DNA of 64,000 nt from Idiomarina aquatica (GCF_004362895.1 NZ_SNXI01000004.1:62001-126000), one strand, 5' to 3'. Shown: positions 10,786-19,698, counted from the stretch's first letter. Notes: generated from the letters alone by a model not told the origin. Translations and numbers: made by a program.

Positions 10786-11193
10786 ATGTCGCAACACGTT
10801 TCCCTCTCTCAGCTCGGTTGTTTCATTATGTTGGCACTCCCGGTTGCTGCATCTGCAGCAACCGGGAATTCTTCCTGTCAGCCGCTATTACTTAACCAAC
10901 CGGCAGTGGCCAGCGCCTTGCCGCGCGAAGCCAACCTGCCGGCGCCGTCAGCTGCTGTTGTTACCGAGCTTTATCCGGGCCAGTTAGAGCCGCAGATTAG
11001 ACGTCTGTTAAAAGAGCATCTGGCGATAAAAGTGCTTGACTGGCAGGCATCCCCGCATCACCAATGGCCCACCGAGCACCAAGTGAGTGCTGACAGCTGG
11101 GCTGAGTTACTGCGCCGCATTTTACAGCCTTACAAACTGCAATTAGTGATGCACCCCAATCATAGTGCTGTTGTTCGATATCGAACGCTGTAA
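10786..11193 (+). CDS. TcpQ/PilL-like type IVb pilus accessory protein
   Basis: A 135-aa exported protein. AAGGAG precedes the ATG at 10786. A signal peptide with a hydrophobic core (LGCFIMLALPVAASA) ends near residue 24. The C-terminal 70 residues (LEPQIRRLLKEHLAIKVLDW ... DSWAELLRRILQPYKLQL) resemble the TcpQ C-terminal domain found in TcpQ and R64 PilL, which helps the outer-membrane secretin. It is the first gene of a nine-gene, same-strand cluster and lies five bases before the secretin gene, fitting a secretin-partner role. The similarity is read by eye, so this is a moderately sure call. Confidence 0.6.
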   Translation: MSQHVSLSQLGCFIMLALPVAASAATGNSSCQPLLLNQPAVASALPREANLPAPSAAVVTELYPGQLEPQIRRLLKEHLAIKVLDWQASPHHQWPTEHQVSADSWAELLRRILQPYKLQLVMHPNHSAVVRYRTL

Positions 11194-11198
11194 TACCG

Positions 11199-12701
11199 AT
11201 GTTGTTATTAAACCTCCGGCGTTTGCCTGTGGTGCTGCTACTGTGCATGCAGCTGACCGGGTGTATGCAAAGCCCGCAACAATTGCTGTTGCAAGCGGAT
11301 GCCCTGCAACGTCAGCAGCATCAGCAATTAAGCCACCAGTATCCGCATCAAAGGCTGCCTAAGCCGGTTGATACCGTTGTAGTCAGTGAACAATTTTATG
11401 TACCGAAACTGGATGCCCGACTGGCGGCCAAACCAGCCTGGTATAGTCGCCAGGTAACTGCTGATATGCGCGGATTGCCGCTGCAGGATGCATTGCATCA
11501 AATATTGAGCCCGCTGAATGTGCGCGTCAGTTTTGCCGATGAAGTCGACACTCACACCTTAGTTTACGCTGACCACAAGGGCACCGTAGGGCAGTTGCTT
11601 GAATGGATCGCTAACGCAAATCAGTTACTTGTGGAACCCCACGCGGCCCGGGTTGAGGTTAAGCAGTTGCAGGTACGACGTTTTGATGTCTCGTTTTTGT
11701 CCGGCGATACCCGTTTTATGCTAGGCGATCAGGGCAATACATCACGACTGCCGTCCACACAGCAGCAAAATTCAGTTTCTCAGCAGGGTAATCAGTATCT
11801 CAATTTTGCCTCAGAACAACTGTCGCTGTGGCAGGATCTGGAGCGAACGTTGCAGTTAATGTTATCAGAGCGCGGCGAACTGGCTATCAGCCAAAGCTCG
11901 ACCTCTGTAGTGGTCAAAGATACCCCAACCGTCATCGCCACCGTCGCCGATTATATTGACGATCTGAACCGGCAACTTACCCGGCAGGTAGCCATTGATG
12001 TGCAGGTGATTGAGGTTACCTTTAATGATAGCGAGCAGTTCGCGATTGATTGGCAATTGATGCGCAACATGCAGGAACTGGGCCCGATTTCTGCGCTGAG
12101 CTCGTCCGGGATGTCTGCGGCGCAATCAGTGTTATCACTGGGTCTGCAAAAGACCACGGGACGATTTGCCGGCTCGCAAATACTGATCGATGCCTTGCAA
12201 CAACAGGGCGAAGTGCGAGTCAGTCATCAACCGCGGGTGTTAACACTGAATAATCAGGTGGCTCGTATTCTGGTTGAGGACGAAACCACCTATCTGGCGT
12301 CTGCGGGCTCCACCAGCACCCCTAACGTGGGTACCGAGCAATTACTGTTGCCGGGAAAAGTGACCACCGGTTTTGAACTGTTTTTGTTGCCCAAAATTCA
12401 ACAACAGCAAGTTATTTTGCAGCTATCTTCCAGTCTTAGCGCATTGCGCGGGCTCGACATGGTCAGTTCCGGCGCACAGCAAATTCAAACGCCACGCACG
12501 TCGCGTAAAACCTTCTTTTTGAAAGCCATGGTCGGTCACCAACAAACTTTGTTGTTATCCGGATTGCAACATGCCCGCAGCGAATCGGGCGAGCGTAAGG
12601 GATTATTTAGCTGGCTGGCCGGCGGAGATGTCAAACAATCACTGGGTAATAGCGAAACCCTACTGTTGTTAACACCGCACGTGATTGGAGTTGAAGGCTG
12701 A
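11199..12701 (+). CDS. pilN: Type IVb pilus secretin lipoprotein, PilN family
   Basis: A 500-aa outer-membrane secretin through which the pilus would leave the cell. The N-terminal signal ends in a lipobox LTGC (Cys about residue 22), as in R64 PilN and BfpB. Periplasmic N domains follow (about 60-250, with ADMRGLPLQDALHQIL and VAIDVQVIEVTFND). The secretin core runs from about 300 to the end, with VSHQPRVLTLNNQVA and the terminal LLLLTPHVIGVEG. Length is slightly below R64 PilN. The start has no clear ribosome-binding site and may depend on coupling to the gene five bases upstream. The stop overlaps the next ATG by one base. Confidence 0.85.
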   Translation: MLLLNLRRLPVVLLLCMQLTGCMQSPQQLLLQADALQRQQHQQLSHQYPHQRLPKPVDTVVVSEQFYVPKLDARLAAKPAWYSRQVTADMRGLPLQDALHQILSPLNVRVSFADEVDTHTLVYADHKGTVGQLLEWIANANQLLVEPHAARVEVKQLQVRRFDVSFLSGDTRFMLGDQGNTSRLPSTQQQNSVSQQGNQYLNFASEQLSLWQDLERTLQLMLSERGELAISQSSTSVVVKDTPTVIATVADYIDDLNRQLTRQVAIDVQVIEVTFNDSEQFAIDWQLMRNMQELGPISALSSSGMSAAQSVLSLGLQKTTGRFAGSQILIDALQQQGEVRVSHQPRVLTLNNQVARILVEDETTYLASAGSTSTPNVGTEQLLLPGKVTTGFELFLLPKIQQQQVILQLSSSLSALRGLDMVSSGAQQIQTPRTSRKTFFLKAMVGHQQTLLLSGLQHARSESGERKGLFSWLAGGDVKQSLGNSETLLLLTPHVIGVEG

Positions 12702-13819
12702 TGCAGGCGGCTGTTGGTGTATTCAGAGAATGTTGGGGGGTCAAAAGACCACCCGTTAAAGCGGTGCAGGAGCGAGCCAAAAGCCTGGGGTATCGGTATG
12801 CACAGCTCTATTTTATTGCCGGTAACTGGTGGCTGTCATTGGCTATGGCCGCCTGTGCTGACGCGGTATTGGGTATTTCCGCAAAAGTGCGGCCGCAGGC
12901 GCAATGTTGGATCCTGGTAAAACACGGCAATGGGCCCTTGCTGATTATTTGGCAGCAGGGGCGGCTGCACCGGGTGTGCCAACAATCGCTGACCGATTGT
13001 GTTGCAGAATGTAATTCGGCTGGTGCCTGTGTCGAGGAGCAGCAATATTTACAACATGGCTGGGTAGAGCCGTTACCGGAACCATGGGCTGACGCAGTTG
13101 ACGTTGATTACGATCGCAGCCAGCGGTTGGTCGCACTTGAGTCACTGCCGCAACTGGCGTTATACCGAAAGCCGCGTCGGCGATGGCAATGGCTGGTGGT
13201 TCTGGCATTGCTGCTAACGGCAGCTGCCGGCGGCTGGTGGATGTTGGCGCCAGTGGACACTGAACACAGCAAGGCTCAGCTTGAAGCGGTCAATGCCGGC
13301 GCTAAAGGCGGACGACAGCGGTTGCCGTTGGCGGCGGTTTTTGAACAGGTCGAACACCTGGCAATGCGGCGCTGGCAGGGAGCCTGGCAATTACAGTCAG
13401 TGGAATTAAAGGGCACGCACCTAACCACGCGTTACCATGGCTATGCGCCGTTAGCGCTCTATTCAATGCAACAGACTGACGTTATTAATAGCGGGGCGAA
13501 TCAGCAACAGCCGATCACGCGCAGCCAGGTGCAGGATATATCGACGGTGCAGCAACCGTCAGCAGACCAGCTTAGTCCCTGGCGTTCCGATGCGTTATTA
13601 CGAGCGTTACTGACCGAAAACCGGCCCGGCCTAAAAATTCAAAGGCTGGGTAGTCAGTGGCAATTTAACTGGCAACACTGGTCTTTGCCGCAACTGCGTG
13701 AGTTGAGCCAGCGCTTAGCGGCGGTGCCACTGCATTTACAAAAGCTTTCCCTGATACCGTCTGAACAAGGCTGGAATGGCAATTTAACGTTAACTAACCC
13801 ACCTAAGGTGATGCCATGA
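12701..13819 (+). CDS. pilO: Type IVb pilus assembly protein, PilO-like
   Basis: A 372-aa bitopic membrane protein: about 160 cytoplasmic residues, one membrane segment (WLVVLALLLTAAAGGWWML, about 166-184) and a periplasmic part of about 185 residues. This layout and the place between the secretin and the PilP-like gene match PilO of the R64 thin pilus, thought to link the inner-membrane platform to the secretin. It starts in a TGATG overlap with pilN and overlaps the next gene by four bases, so translation is probably coupled. Sequence motifs are weak; the assignment rests mostly on context. Confidence 0.7.
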   Translation: MQAAVGVFRECWGVKRPPVKAVQERAKSLGYRYAQLYFIAGNWWLSLAMAACADAVLGISAKVRPQAQCWILVKHGNGPLLIIWQQGRLHRVCQQSLTDCVAECNSAGACVEEQQYLQHGWVEPLPEPWADAVDVDYDRSQRLVALESLPQLALYRKPRRRWQWLVVLALLLTAAAGGWWMLAPVDTEHSKAQLEAVNAGAKGGRQRLPLAAVFEQVEHLAMRRWQGAWQLQSVELKGTHLTTRYHGYAPLALYSMQQTDVINSGANQQQPITRSQVQDISTVQQPSADQLSPWRSDALLRALLTENRPGLKIQRLGSQWQFNWQHWSLPQLRELSQRLAAVPLHLQKLSLIPSEQGWNGNLTLTNPPKVMP

Positions 13820-14247
13820 AAAACTATCCTTTTAAGCGACTACTTTTGCTGCTGCTATCATCTATGGTGTTGCCGTTATTAAGTGCAGCGCAGCAAGTAC
13901 AGCCGCAAACAACAGCATCGGTGGATACGTCCGGGCGCGATGATAATGCCGCCGTAGCCGCATTGAACCAGCACCATCAGCAGACACAGCTGCAAATCCA
14001 GCAACAACGCCTCGACAACGAACTGATGCGCTTGCGCCTGGCTTATGCCGATATGAACGCAGAATTACGCCAACTGGACAGCACGCCTGCTAACACTACT
14101 GCGACAACAGCATCGCAGCCGGAAGCTGGTGCATCGTTGCAAATTATCAGTCAGGTTAATTTTTCGCATATGCGGTTGCAGTGGTTAGGCGGGGAACAGC
14201 CGCAATGGCGACTACAAAAAACCAATAAGGATTCGCCTAATGACTGA
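13816..14247 (+). CDS. pilP: Type IVb pilus biogenesis protein, PilP-like
   Basis: A 143-aa periplasmic protein. A signal peptide (LLLLLLSSMVLPLLSAAQ) is followed by a Gln-rich coiled-coil-like stretch (about 50-85, HHQQTQLQIQQQRLDNELMR). A short C-terminal domain (about 105-140) comes last. R64-type PilP has the same size and layout: signal, coiled coil, small beta domain. The gene overlaps its neighbours by four bases upstream and eight downstream. Function is inferred from position; PilP-type proteins connect the inner-membrane parts to the secretin. Confidence 0.65.
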   Translation: MKNYPFKRLLLLLLSSMVLPLLSAAQQVQPQTTASVDTSGRDDNAAVAALNQHHQQTQLQIQQQRLDNELMRLRLAYADMNAELRQLDSTPANTTATTASQPEAGASLQIISQVNFSHMRLQWLGGEQPQWRLQKTNKDSPND

Positions 14248-15652
14248 ACCGTTGATGGATAGCCAGGCGTTGCAGGGCTGCGTGATCCCGTCACCGATTC
14301 TGCAATATTGTCTGGAAGTGACTGAGCGTTGGCGTCAGCGCGGTGATTCGGATTTAGCCATTTTAGCGACCGAGTCAGGTATGTTGGTTTGCTCTCCTGC
14401 GGTTGCTCACCGCGGTAACACCGAAATGAATAACGTGCGACAGCTGTTGCAGGAGCGTATCGAGAACGCAGTGGTTGTGGCTTACTCGAGTGCCGCCAAC
14501 ATCCGTCTGTTGCTAACCGAGGCCGACCGCGCCAATGGCACCGGTAAGGGCGCCGACAATGCGCTGGTTAATGACGTTACGCGGGCTCAGCAAACCCTGA
14601 CCGACCTAGTCAGCGAGGCACTGACTATGGGAGCCAGTGATATTCATCTGCGTTTTACCCACGTGCAGGCGTGGATAAAATTTCGCGTAAAAGGACGCCT
14701 GGTAGGCACCCAGTGCCGCAGTCGCGAGGCCATGCTGGAGTCTATTGCCGCTGCGCTTAATACCTACAGTGACGACTACCGCGAAGTGTTTAACGAGCAA
14801 CGCAGCGATAGTGCCAGTATCGAGTTACAGCTACCGGCGACTACCGAGCGCTCGGCGCAACAAGTCCGTTTACGATTGCAGAAGTCACCACTTAATCATG
14901 GTTTTTCGGTAACCTTGCGGTTACTTCCGGAGCTGCCGCAACAGGCCTTAAACCTGCAAGACTTATCGATGCCGGTTGATGTTCGGGCGGGCATTGACGA
15001 ACTGTTAAAGCAACGGCATGGGCTGATTTTGATTGTTGGCGCTACCGGACAGGGTAAAACGACCACACTGGCAGCAATCAATCGACTGTTTGGCGAGGCA
15101 AAGAAGATTATATCGCTGGAGGATCCCATAGAGATTGTGCAGGACGATGTTGAGCAGCGTTGGGTCGATGGTCAGCATGACAGTTTTGCTGAGCATATAA
15201 AAATAGCGCTGCGTGAAGATCCCGATGTCATTTCGATTAGCGAAATTCGCGATACAGCAACCGCCAAAGCGGCGGTGATGGCGGCACTGACCGGTCATGT
15301 GGTTACGGCAACCCTGCATGCGCATGATTGCATCGGCGCGATCCAACGCCTGGCTAATCTTGGGGTTAGTGTGAATGAGCTAATAGCCGGCGGCGTATTG
15401 CAGGGCATTATCGCGCAACATTTGGTGCATCGACAGGATGACAGTGTACTGATCGCAGAATACGTGCTGATAGATTATCCCGCGCGACGCTATCTTCGAC
15501 GCGAGGATTACAGTGGCTGGCGTGAACATTTACAGCAACAAGGCTGGCAGTCGATGGCTGACCGCTGGCGCGCTCAACATCCTGCACTAGCCAGCCTGCA
15601 CGAACCTAATCAAGTTTACCAGTACAGTGCGCAGGGTCCTTGTGCCGGTTAA
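14240..15652 (+). CDS. pilQ: Type IVb pilus assembly ATPase (GspE/PilT superfamily)
   Basis: A 470-aa cytoplasmic secretion ATPase that would power pilin polymerisation. The P-loop GATGQGKTTT lies near residue 272. The Asp box ISLEDPIEI, the Walker B region LREDPDVISISEIRD and the His box LTGHVVTATLHAHD are all intact. The N-terminal region (about 115-240, SEALTMGASDIHLRFTHVQAW) is the usual N2 domain. It lacks the C-terminal tetracysteine zinc motif found in many GspE proteins, as do R64 PilQ and PilT. No second (retraction) ATPase is in the locus. The name follows R64; it is unrelated to the type IVa secretin also called PilQ. Confidence 0.85.
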   Translation: MTEPLMDSQALQGCVIPSPILQYCLEVTERWRQRGDSDLAILATESGMLVCSPAVAHRGNTEMNNVRQLLQERIENAVVVAYSSAANIRLLLTEADRANGTGKGADNALVNDVTRAQQTLTDLVSEALTMGASDIHLRFTHVQAWIKFRVKGRLVGTQCRSREAMLESIAAALNTYSDDYREVFNEQRSDSASIELQLPATTERSAQQVRLRLQKSPLNHGFSVTLRLLPELPQQALNLQDLSMPVDVRAGIDELLKQRHGLILIVGATGQGKTTTLAAINRLFGEAKKIISLEDPIEIVQDDVEQRWVDGQHDSFAEHIKIALREDPDVISISEIRDTATAKAAVMAALTGHVVTATLHAHDCIGAIQRLANLGVSVNELIAGGVLQGIIAQHLVHRQDDSVLIAEYVLIDYPARRYLRREDYSGWREHLQQQGWQSMADRWRAQHPALASLHEPNQVYQYSAQGPCAG

Positions 15653-16679
15653 TCAGTTGCGACGGCTCAGCTGGTCTAAAAATCGCCAGTGGCAATGGGT
15701 CGAAGATTATTGCCACTGGCTTGATGACGGCTGTAGCCCGTTACAGGCAGCGGAAGCCATGCGGTTAAGTGCAACACACTACAACTTGGTTCCGGAACAG
15801 CAGATGGCGCAACGTTTGGCCGACTGCCTGCGTGCCGGATTACCGATGACTGATGCCTTAAAGGGCTGGTTACATCCGGGGTTGCTGGATGTATTCACGC
15901 TGGGGCAGCAACAGGATTGTTTAACTGAATTGCTGCAGCAATTCAGAACCTTTGAGCGCAGACGCTACCGGCTGGTCATGAGTTTGTGGAAGCAGCGCGT
16001 TTACCCGCTGTTTGTGCTGTTGCTGGTATTAGTTGCTACGGCAGTGGCCGGGCAGGCTTACTTCCCGCGACTGCTGGCATACAGTCCCGCCGCGGTTGAG
16101 CATTGGAGTGTTAATGCGGTGAGCTTGCTGTCGTCGCTATTGGTTAACTGGGGCGCTTTATGGCTACTGTCAGGGGTTGCTCTCGGGCTTGTTTACCGTT
16201 GGCTGGGCCAGCACTGGACCGGGCGCTGGCGGTTACGGCTGGAACGACTGGGTATGTTTGGGTATACGCGGGCAATGGGAGCCGTCTGGGTAACGCAGAT
16301 GCTGGCGCTGTTGTTACGTCATCGCTTGAGCTTACAGGATGGCCTGCGACAACTGGAGCCGCTGGCAAATACCTACGTCCGCTGTCATTTGCAGACCATG
16401 AGCCAGCATTTAGCGCGGGGCGAAAGGCAGCTGGCTGAGGTGATGGGCACGGGGCTATTGCCCAAACAACTGTTGTTTCGGTTACACAATAGCAGTCAGC
16501 TGGGGCAGGCCGTAGACGGTTTGTGGCGCACCGCGCTGCGCAGTGACAAAGCGATACGTGCTGAAATTATGAGCCGGCAACGGTTACTACTGGGCTTGGT
16601 GTACCTGGCTATTGTCGGATTATTGATGCTACTGATACAGGCTGCAGGGCAAATTATGCAGCAGTTACTGATGGCCTGA
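15642..16679 (+). CDS. pilR: Type IVb pilus inner-membrane platform protein (GspF/PilR family)
   Basis: A product of about 345 aa with the GspF-family pattern: two cytoplasmic helical repeats and three hydrophobic segments (about 120-140, 165-190 and 320-342). GspF-type proteins anchor the assembly ATPase and pass pilin subunits into the fibre. I chose the GTG at 15642, five bases after AGGG; a GTG five codons upstream (15627) is also open. Both starts overlap the ATPase gene. Length is close to R64 PilR. Confidence 0.78.
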   Translation: MPVNQLRRLSWSKNRQWQWVEDYCHWLDDGCSPLQAAEAMRLSATHYNLVPEQQMAQRLADCLRAGLPMTDALKGWLHPGLLDVFTLGQQQDCLTELLQQFRTFERRRYRLVMSLWKQRVYPLFVLLLVLVATAVAGQAYFPRLLAYSPAAVEHWSVNAVSLLSSLLVNWGALWLLSGVALGLVYRWLGQHWTGRWRLRLERLGMFGYTRAMGAVWVTQMLALLLRHRLSLQDGLRQLEPLANTYVRCHLQTMSQHLARGERQLAEVMGTGLLPKQLLFRLHNSSQLGQAVDGLWRTALRSDKAIRAEIMSRQRLLLGLVYLAIVGLLMLLIQAAGQIMQQLLMA

Positions 16680-16747
16680 CGGTGAGGCTAAATAATGGTC
16701 GCAGGAAACGTTTTAATCGTTATTTTTATCAACATGGAGAGTTAACA

Positions 16748-17206
16748 ATGACCGGACGTACAACACTACCGCGGGTAAGCGGATTCACCTTTATCGAAGT
16801 ACTGGCAGTATTGAGTATTATTGCCATTGCTACGCTGGGCACATTGGTATTGCGCGATTGGGCGGTATCCAACTCGCGGATATCGGAAGCCAAGAGCATG
16901 ATTACGACGCTGCAGTCGGGGGCACAAATGTGGCGCCCGAATACCGGTGTTTTTACCGGCATTAGTATTAGTGAGTTAAGTGCGATCGGTGCAGTGCCGG
17001 AAACCTGGGGTGACGGAGTGGAGAAGAATCCCTGGGGTGGTGATGTCAGTGTAAGTGCCGATGTTGGAGATTTAACAAGGTATACGGTGACTTTTTCTGG
17101 GGTCACATCTTCGACCGAGGGTGAGCGTATGGTTAAGGAATACACAGATCTTGCGGTGGTTGCGAGTTATATGACTGATACCCTAACAATCACCTTCCAG
17201 GGCTAA
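16748..17206 (+). CDS. pilS: Type IVb major prepilin, PilS-like
   Basis: A 152-aa prepilin. The ATG at 16748 has GGAGAG 6 bases before it; an in-frame extension upstream to 16682 lacks support. The class III leader is 12 residues, MTGRTTLPRVSG, with cleavage expected before FTFIEVLAVLSIIAI, giving Gly at -1, Phe at +1 and Glu at +5. A hydrophobic stalk helix follows. The globular part has NPWGGDVSV, a pattern found in R64-type pilins. The mature protein has no cysteine, unlike most type IVb pilins, which carry a C-terminal disulfide. Confidence 0.82.
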   Translation: MTGRTTLPRVSGFTFIEVLAVLSIIAIATLGTLVLRDWAVSNSRISEAKSMITTLQSGAQMWRPNTGVFTGISISELSAIGAVPETWGDGVEKNPWGGDVSVSADVGDLTRYTVTFSGVTSSTEGERMVKEYTDLAVVASYMTDTLTITFQG

Positions 17207-17207
17207 C

Positions 17208-17615
17208 ATGCCCCGCGGGATGACCTTAATAAGTAGTGTTGCGGCGCTGGCAGTTGCCGCAACGCTGAGCCTGGTGTGGATTAACTTATGGCAGCAGCAA
17301 CAGCAATTGCAGCGGATGCAGCAATGGCAGCACGCGTTGTTGCAACTAAAACAGGCGCAGCGAGCATTTTTTAAACAGCAACAACGGTTTGCGCTGAATC
17401 AGGATGAACTACTCAGCGCCGGTTTGCTGCCGCATCGACTAAGTTTTCCGGAAACAGCAGAGTGGCGTTTTCAGCCCCAGCAACACGTGTTGCTCATGCA
17501 AACCGAGGTGGCTTTAGCGGCACCGCGGTTACTGCTGGGGGATGCGGGTAATCCGCCGGCTTATAATTGGCAACCGCCGACGTTAACCGTCAAGGTGATA
17601 GGTTATGTTAACTAA
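17208..17615 (+). CDS. Small pilin-like membrane protein without Glu5
   Basis: A 135-aa protein starting two bases after pilS. Its N-terminus MPRG-MTLISSVAALAVAATL looks like a very short prepilin leader: Gly at -1, then Met-Thr-Leu-Ile, with Ser where Glu +5 normally stands. A hydrophobic helix (to about residue 27) is followed by a Gln-rich amphipathic stretch and a small C-terminal domain. The only established pseudopilins without Glu5 are the tip-type GspK proteins, so a minor or tip pilin is a reasonable guess. A plain bitopic protein in the position of R64 PilM cannot be excluded. Confidence 0.5.
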   Translation: MPRGMTLISSVAALAVAATLSLVWINLWQQQQQLQRMQQWQHALLQLKQAQRAFFKQQQRFALNQDELLSAGLLPHRLSFPETAEWRFQPQQHVLLMQTEVALAAPRLLLGDAGNPPAYNWQPPTLTVKVIGYVN

Positions 17616-18261
17616 TAGGCCGCAGAGCAGCCACAAACGGCAACAGGCTCAGGCGGTGACCGAATTCATCATCGCCTGGCCGATTATTTTGCTGGCGATT
17701 TGCTTTGTGGTGCAACTTTTTTGGTTATGGTGGGCGCAGCAAACGCTGCACACGGCGACCCAATACGCCGCGCGCACCGGTGCCATTAATCACGGTAGTC
17801 AGCAAAAAATGCGTATGACCCTGATTGGTGCTATGGCCGGGATCAAGCCGCAGCTAAACCACGAGCAACCGTTAGTGGCGTCGCTGGCAGCGGTTGCCGA
17901 ACAAACATTACATTATAGTTTGTATGGCAGTATCAAAGTACGTCAGCCGACAGACGAGCAGTTTAAGCAATTCTCACAACGGCGCTGGAACGTTGAACAA
18001 CAGCAATGGGTGACCGAAATCCCGGTAGACCACTATGCAGCTCGTAAAGCAAAACAAAACAACGATCAGTGGGCTGCTGCCAGGCGCTTGGTTATCGAAA
18101 CTCAGTGGTGCGAAAATTTAAAAATCCCGCTGGCGGCCGAGTTTCTCAGCCTAATCGCAAAACGGCGGGGAGAGTGCCTGTTGGGGAATAGTGCGGGTCA
18201 GCCGCAGTGGCCACTCAACAGTAGTGCAGAACACGAAATGTTAAGTGGCTACCGTAAGTAA
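17605..18261 (+). CDS. TadE-like pseudopilin / pilus assembly protein
   Basis: A 218-aa protein. Residues about 12-60 (QAVTEFIIAWPIILLAICF ... WWAQQTLHTATQYAARTG) fit the TadE-like pattern: a short basic start, Glu, a hydrophobic helix, then the A-x-x-AAR-G segment. TadE and TadF are pseudopilins of Tad (Flp) pili, processed by TadV. Here the gene ends an R64/Tcp-type cluster, overlapping the previous gene by 11 bases, and is not linked to tad genes. It has two Cys near the C-terminus (WCENL and GECLLG), possibly a disulfide. It ends five bases before the convergent folD. Confidence 0.65.
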   Translation: MLTNRPQSSHKRQQAQAVTEFIIAWPIILLAICFVVQLFWLWWAQQTLHTATQYAARTGAINHGSQQKMRMTLIGAMAGIKPQLNHEQPLVASLAAVAEQTLHYSLYGSIKVRQPTDEQFKQFSQRRWNVEQQQWVTEIPVDHYAARKAKQNNDQWAAARRLVIETQWCENLKIPLAAEFLSLIAKRRGECLLGNSAGQPQWPLNSSAEHEMLSGYRK

Positions 18262-18266
18262 CCGGT

Positions 18267-19121
18267 TTAATCGTGGTATTCGACGCAGGCTTGCAGGGTG
18301 TTTTCGATTAACGACGCGACGGTCATTGGGCCAACGCCACCGGGTACCGGTGTTATCCAGCCAGCGCGTTCGGCAGCGGCTGCATATTCAACATCACCGG
18401 TCAGGCGGCCATCCGGCAGACGATTCATGCCTACATCGATGACAATTGCACCCGGCTTGATCCATTCCCCCGGAACAAATTCAGGTTTACCCACAGCAAC
18501 CACGACAATATCAGCGCGGCGCACATGCTTCTCAAGATCGTTGGTAAAACGGTGGCAGACTGTGGTGGTAGCACCGGCCAGCAGTAACTCCAGACTCATC
18601 GGGCGGCCGACGATATTAGAAGCGCCAACAACCACCGCATTAAGGCCGTGTAAGTCGACTTTGGTGCTTTCCAATAAGGTGATCACACCTTTAGGCGTGC
18701 ATGGGCGCAAGGCCGGTATGCGTTGCGCAAGGCGGCCGATGTTATAGGGATGAAAGCCATCGACGTCTTTATCCGGGCGGATGCGTTCCAGAATGGGCGT
18801 TGGATCAAGGCCGGCCGGCAGCGGTAATTGCAACAAAATACCGTCGACCGCATCATCTTCGTTAAGCTGGTCGATTAACGCTTCTAATTCAGCCTGTGAC
18901 GTAGTCTCCGGCTTATTAAAGTCAAAAGACTTTATCCCAACTTGCTGGCAGGCGCGGCGTTTGTTGCCGACGTAAACTTCCGAAGCCGGGTCGCTGCCGA
19001 CCAACACTACGGCTAATCCCGGCGCCCGCAGGCCAGTGTTAACCCGTTCTGCTATTTGTGACTTAACTTGTTCTCTGACAGTTGCGGCAATGGCTTTACC
19101 ATCGATGATTTGTGCGGGCAT
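18267..19121 (-). CDS. folD: Methylenetetrahydrofolate dehydrogenase / methenyltetrahydrofolate cyclohydrolase
   Basis: The 284-aa bifunctional enzyme interconverts 5,10-methylene- and 10-formyl-tetrahydrofolate with NADP. Visible motifs: [14 protein letters not shown] with the catalytic Lys, [26 protein letters not shown], the Rossmann loop [14 protein letters not shown] and [12 protein letters not shown] chose the ATG at 19121 ([12 protein letters not shown]), which matches the family start and has GGGGA 11 bases upstream; an ATG six codons earlier (19139) adds only MGNHNN. Confidence 0.96.
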   Translation of the reverse strand: MPAQIIDGKAIAATVREQVKSQIAERVNTGLRAPGLAVVLVGSDPASEVYVGNKRRACQQVGIKSFDFNKPETTSQAELEALIDQLNEDDAVDGILLQLPLPAGLDPTPILERIRPDKDVDGFHPYNIGRLAQRIPALRPCTPKGVITLLESTKVDLHGLNAVVVGASNIVGRPMSLELLLAGATTTVCHRFTNDLEKHVRRADIVVVAVGKPEFVPGEWIKPGAIVIDVGMNRLPDGRLTGDVEYAAAAERAGWITPVPGGVGPMTVASLIENTLQACVEYHD

Positions 19122-19328
19122 GTTGTTGTGATTCCCCAATCGCTGTGCGTGAATGTGTTTCTGTACGTTACTTATGGCGCTATAGTTTACGAGTTTTAGC
19201 CGAGCTTGTCACTGTAACACGGCGTACCCAAAACGGTTTATTATGATAGCAACCGCAGTGACTATTGTGGTAAAAATAGACAGCTTGTTGCAAAAGTAGG
19301 CAGTTAGCGATACATTCGCAAAAAATGT

Positions 19329-19357
19329 TTGACGATAGTGACCTCAACAGGTAATAT
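19329..19357 (+). promoter_or_regulatory. Strong tRNA operon promoter with GC-rich discriminator
   Basis: TTGACG (19329-19334), a 17-base spacer and TAATAT (19352-19357), followed at once by the GC-rich TCGCCCCCG. A near-consensus promoter with a GC-rich discriminator is typical of stable-RNA genes under stringent (ppGpp/DksA) control. The first tRNA begins 48 bases downstream. Confidence 0.82.
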
Positions 19358-19405
19358 TCGCCCCCGTTGTCGGCCACCAAGGCCGTCACAGCTTTATCGT
19401 AAGTT

Positions 19406-19482
19406 CGGCGAGTAGCGCAGTTTGGTAGCGCACTTGGTTTGGGTCCAAGGGGTCGCTGGTTCGAATCCAGTCTCGCCGACCA
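19406..19482 (+). tRNA. tRNA-Pro(UGG), first copy
   Basis: A 77-base cloverleaf with encoded CCA. The acceptor stem CGGCGAG pairs with CTCGCCG. The anticodon loop TTTGGGT gives TGG. It is identical to the copy at 19731-19807 and very like E. coli proM. Confidence 0.97.
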
Positions 19483-19517
19483 TTCGTTAAAGCAGGCGGT
19501 AGCAGGAATGTTCGATT

Positions 19518-19594
<77 letters not shown>

Positions 19595-19621
19595 GAACGC
19601 GCCAAGAAGAAATCACTCAGT

Positions 19622-19698
19622 GGTGGGTGTAGCTCAGTTGGTAGAGCCCCGGATTGTGATTCCGGTTGTCGTGGGTTCAAGTCCCATCATCCACCCCA
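19622..19698 (+). tRNA. tRNA-His(GUG)
   Basis: A 77-base tRNA including the encoded G at position -1 (19622) opposite C73, the identity element of tRNA-His. The acceptor GTGGGTG pairs with CATCCAC; the anticodon is GTG in loop TTGTGAT. CCA is encoded (19696-19698). Confidence 0.95.

Noticed and set aside
16679-18270. PilV shufflon at the end of the pilus locus
   Set aside because: No inverted sfx-like 19-bp repeats, no recombinase gene and no PilV-length protein are present.
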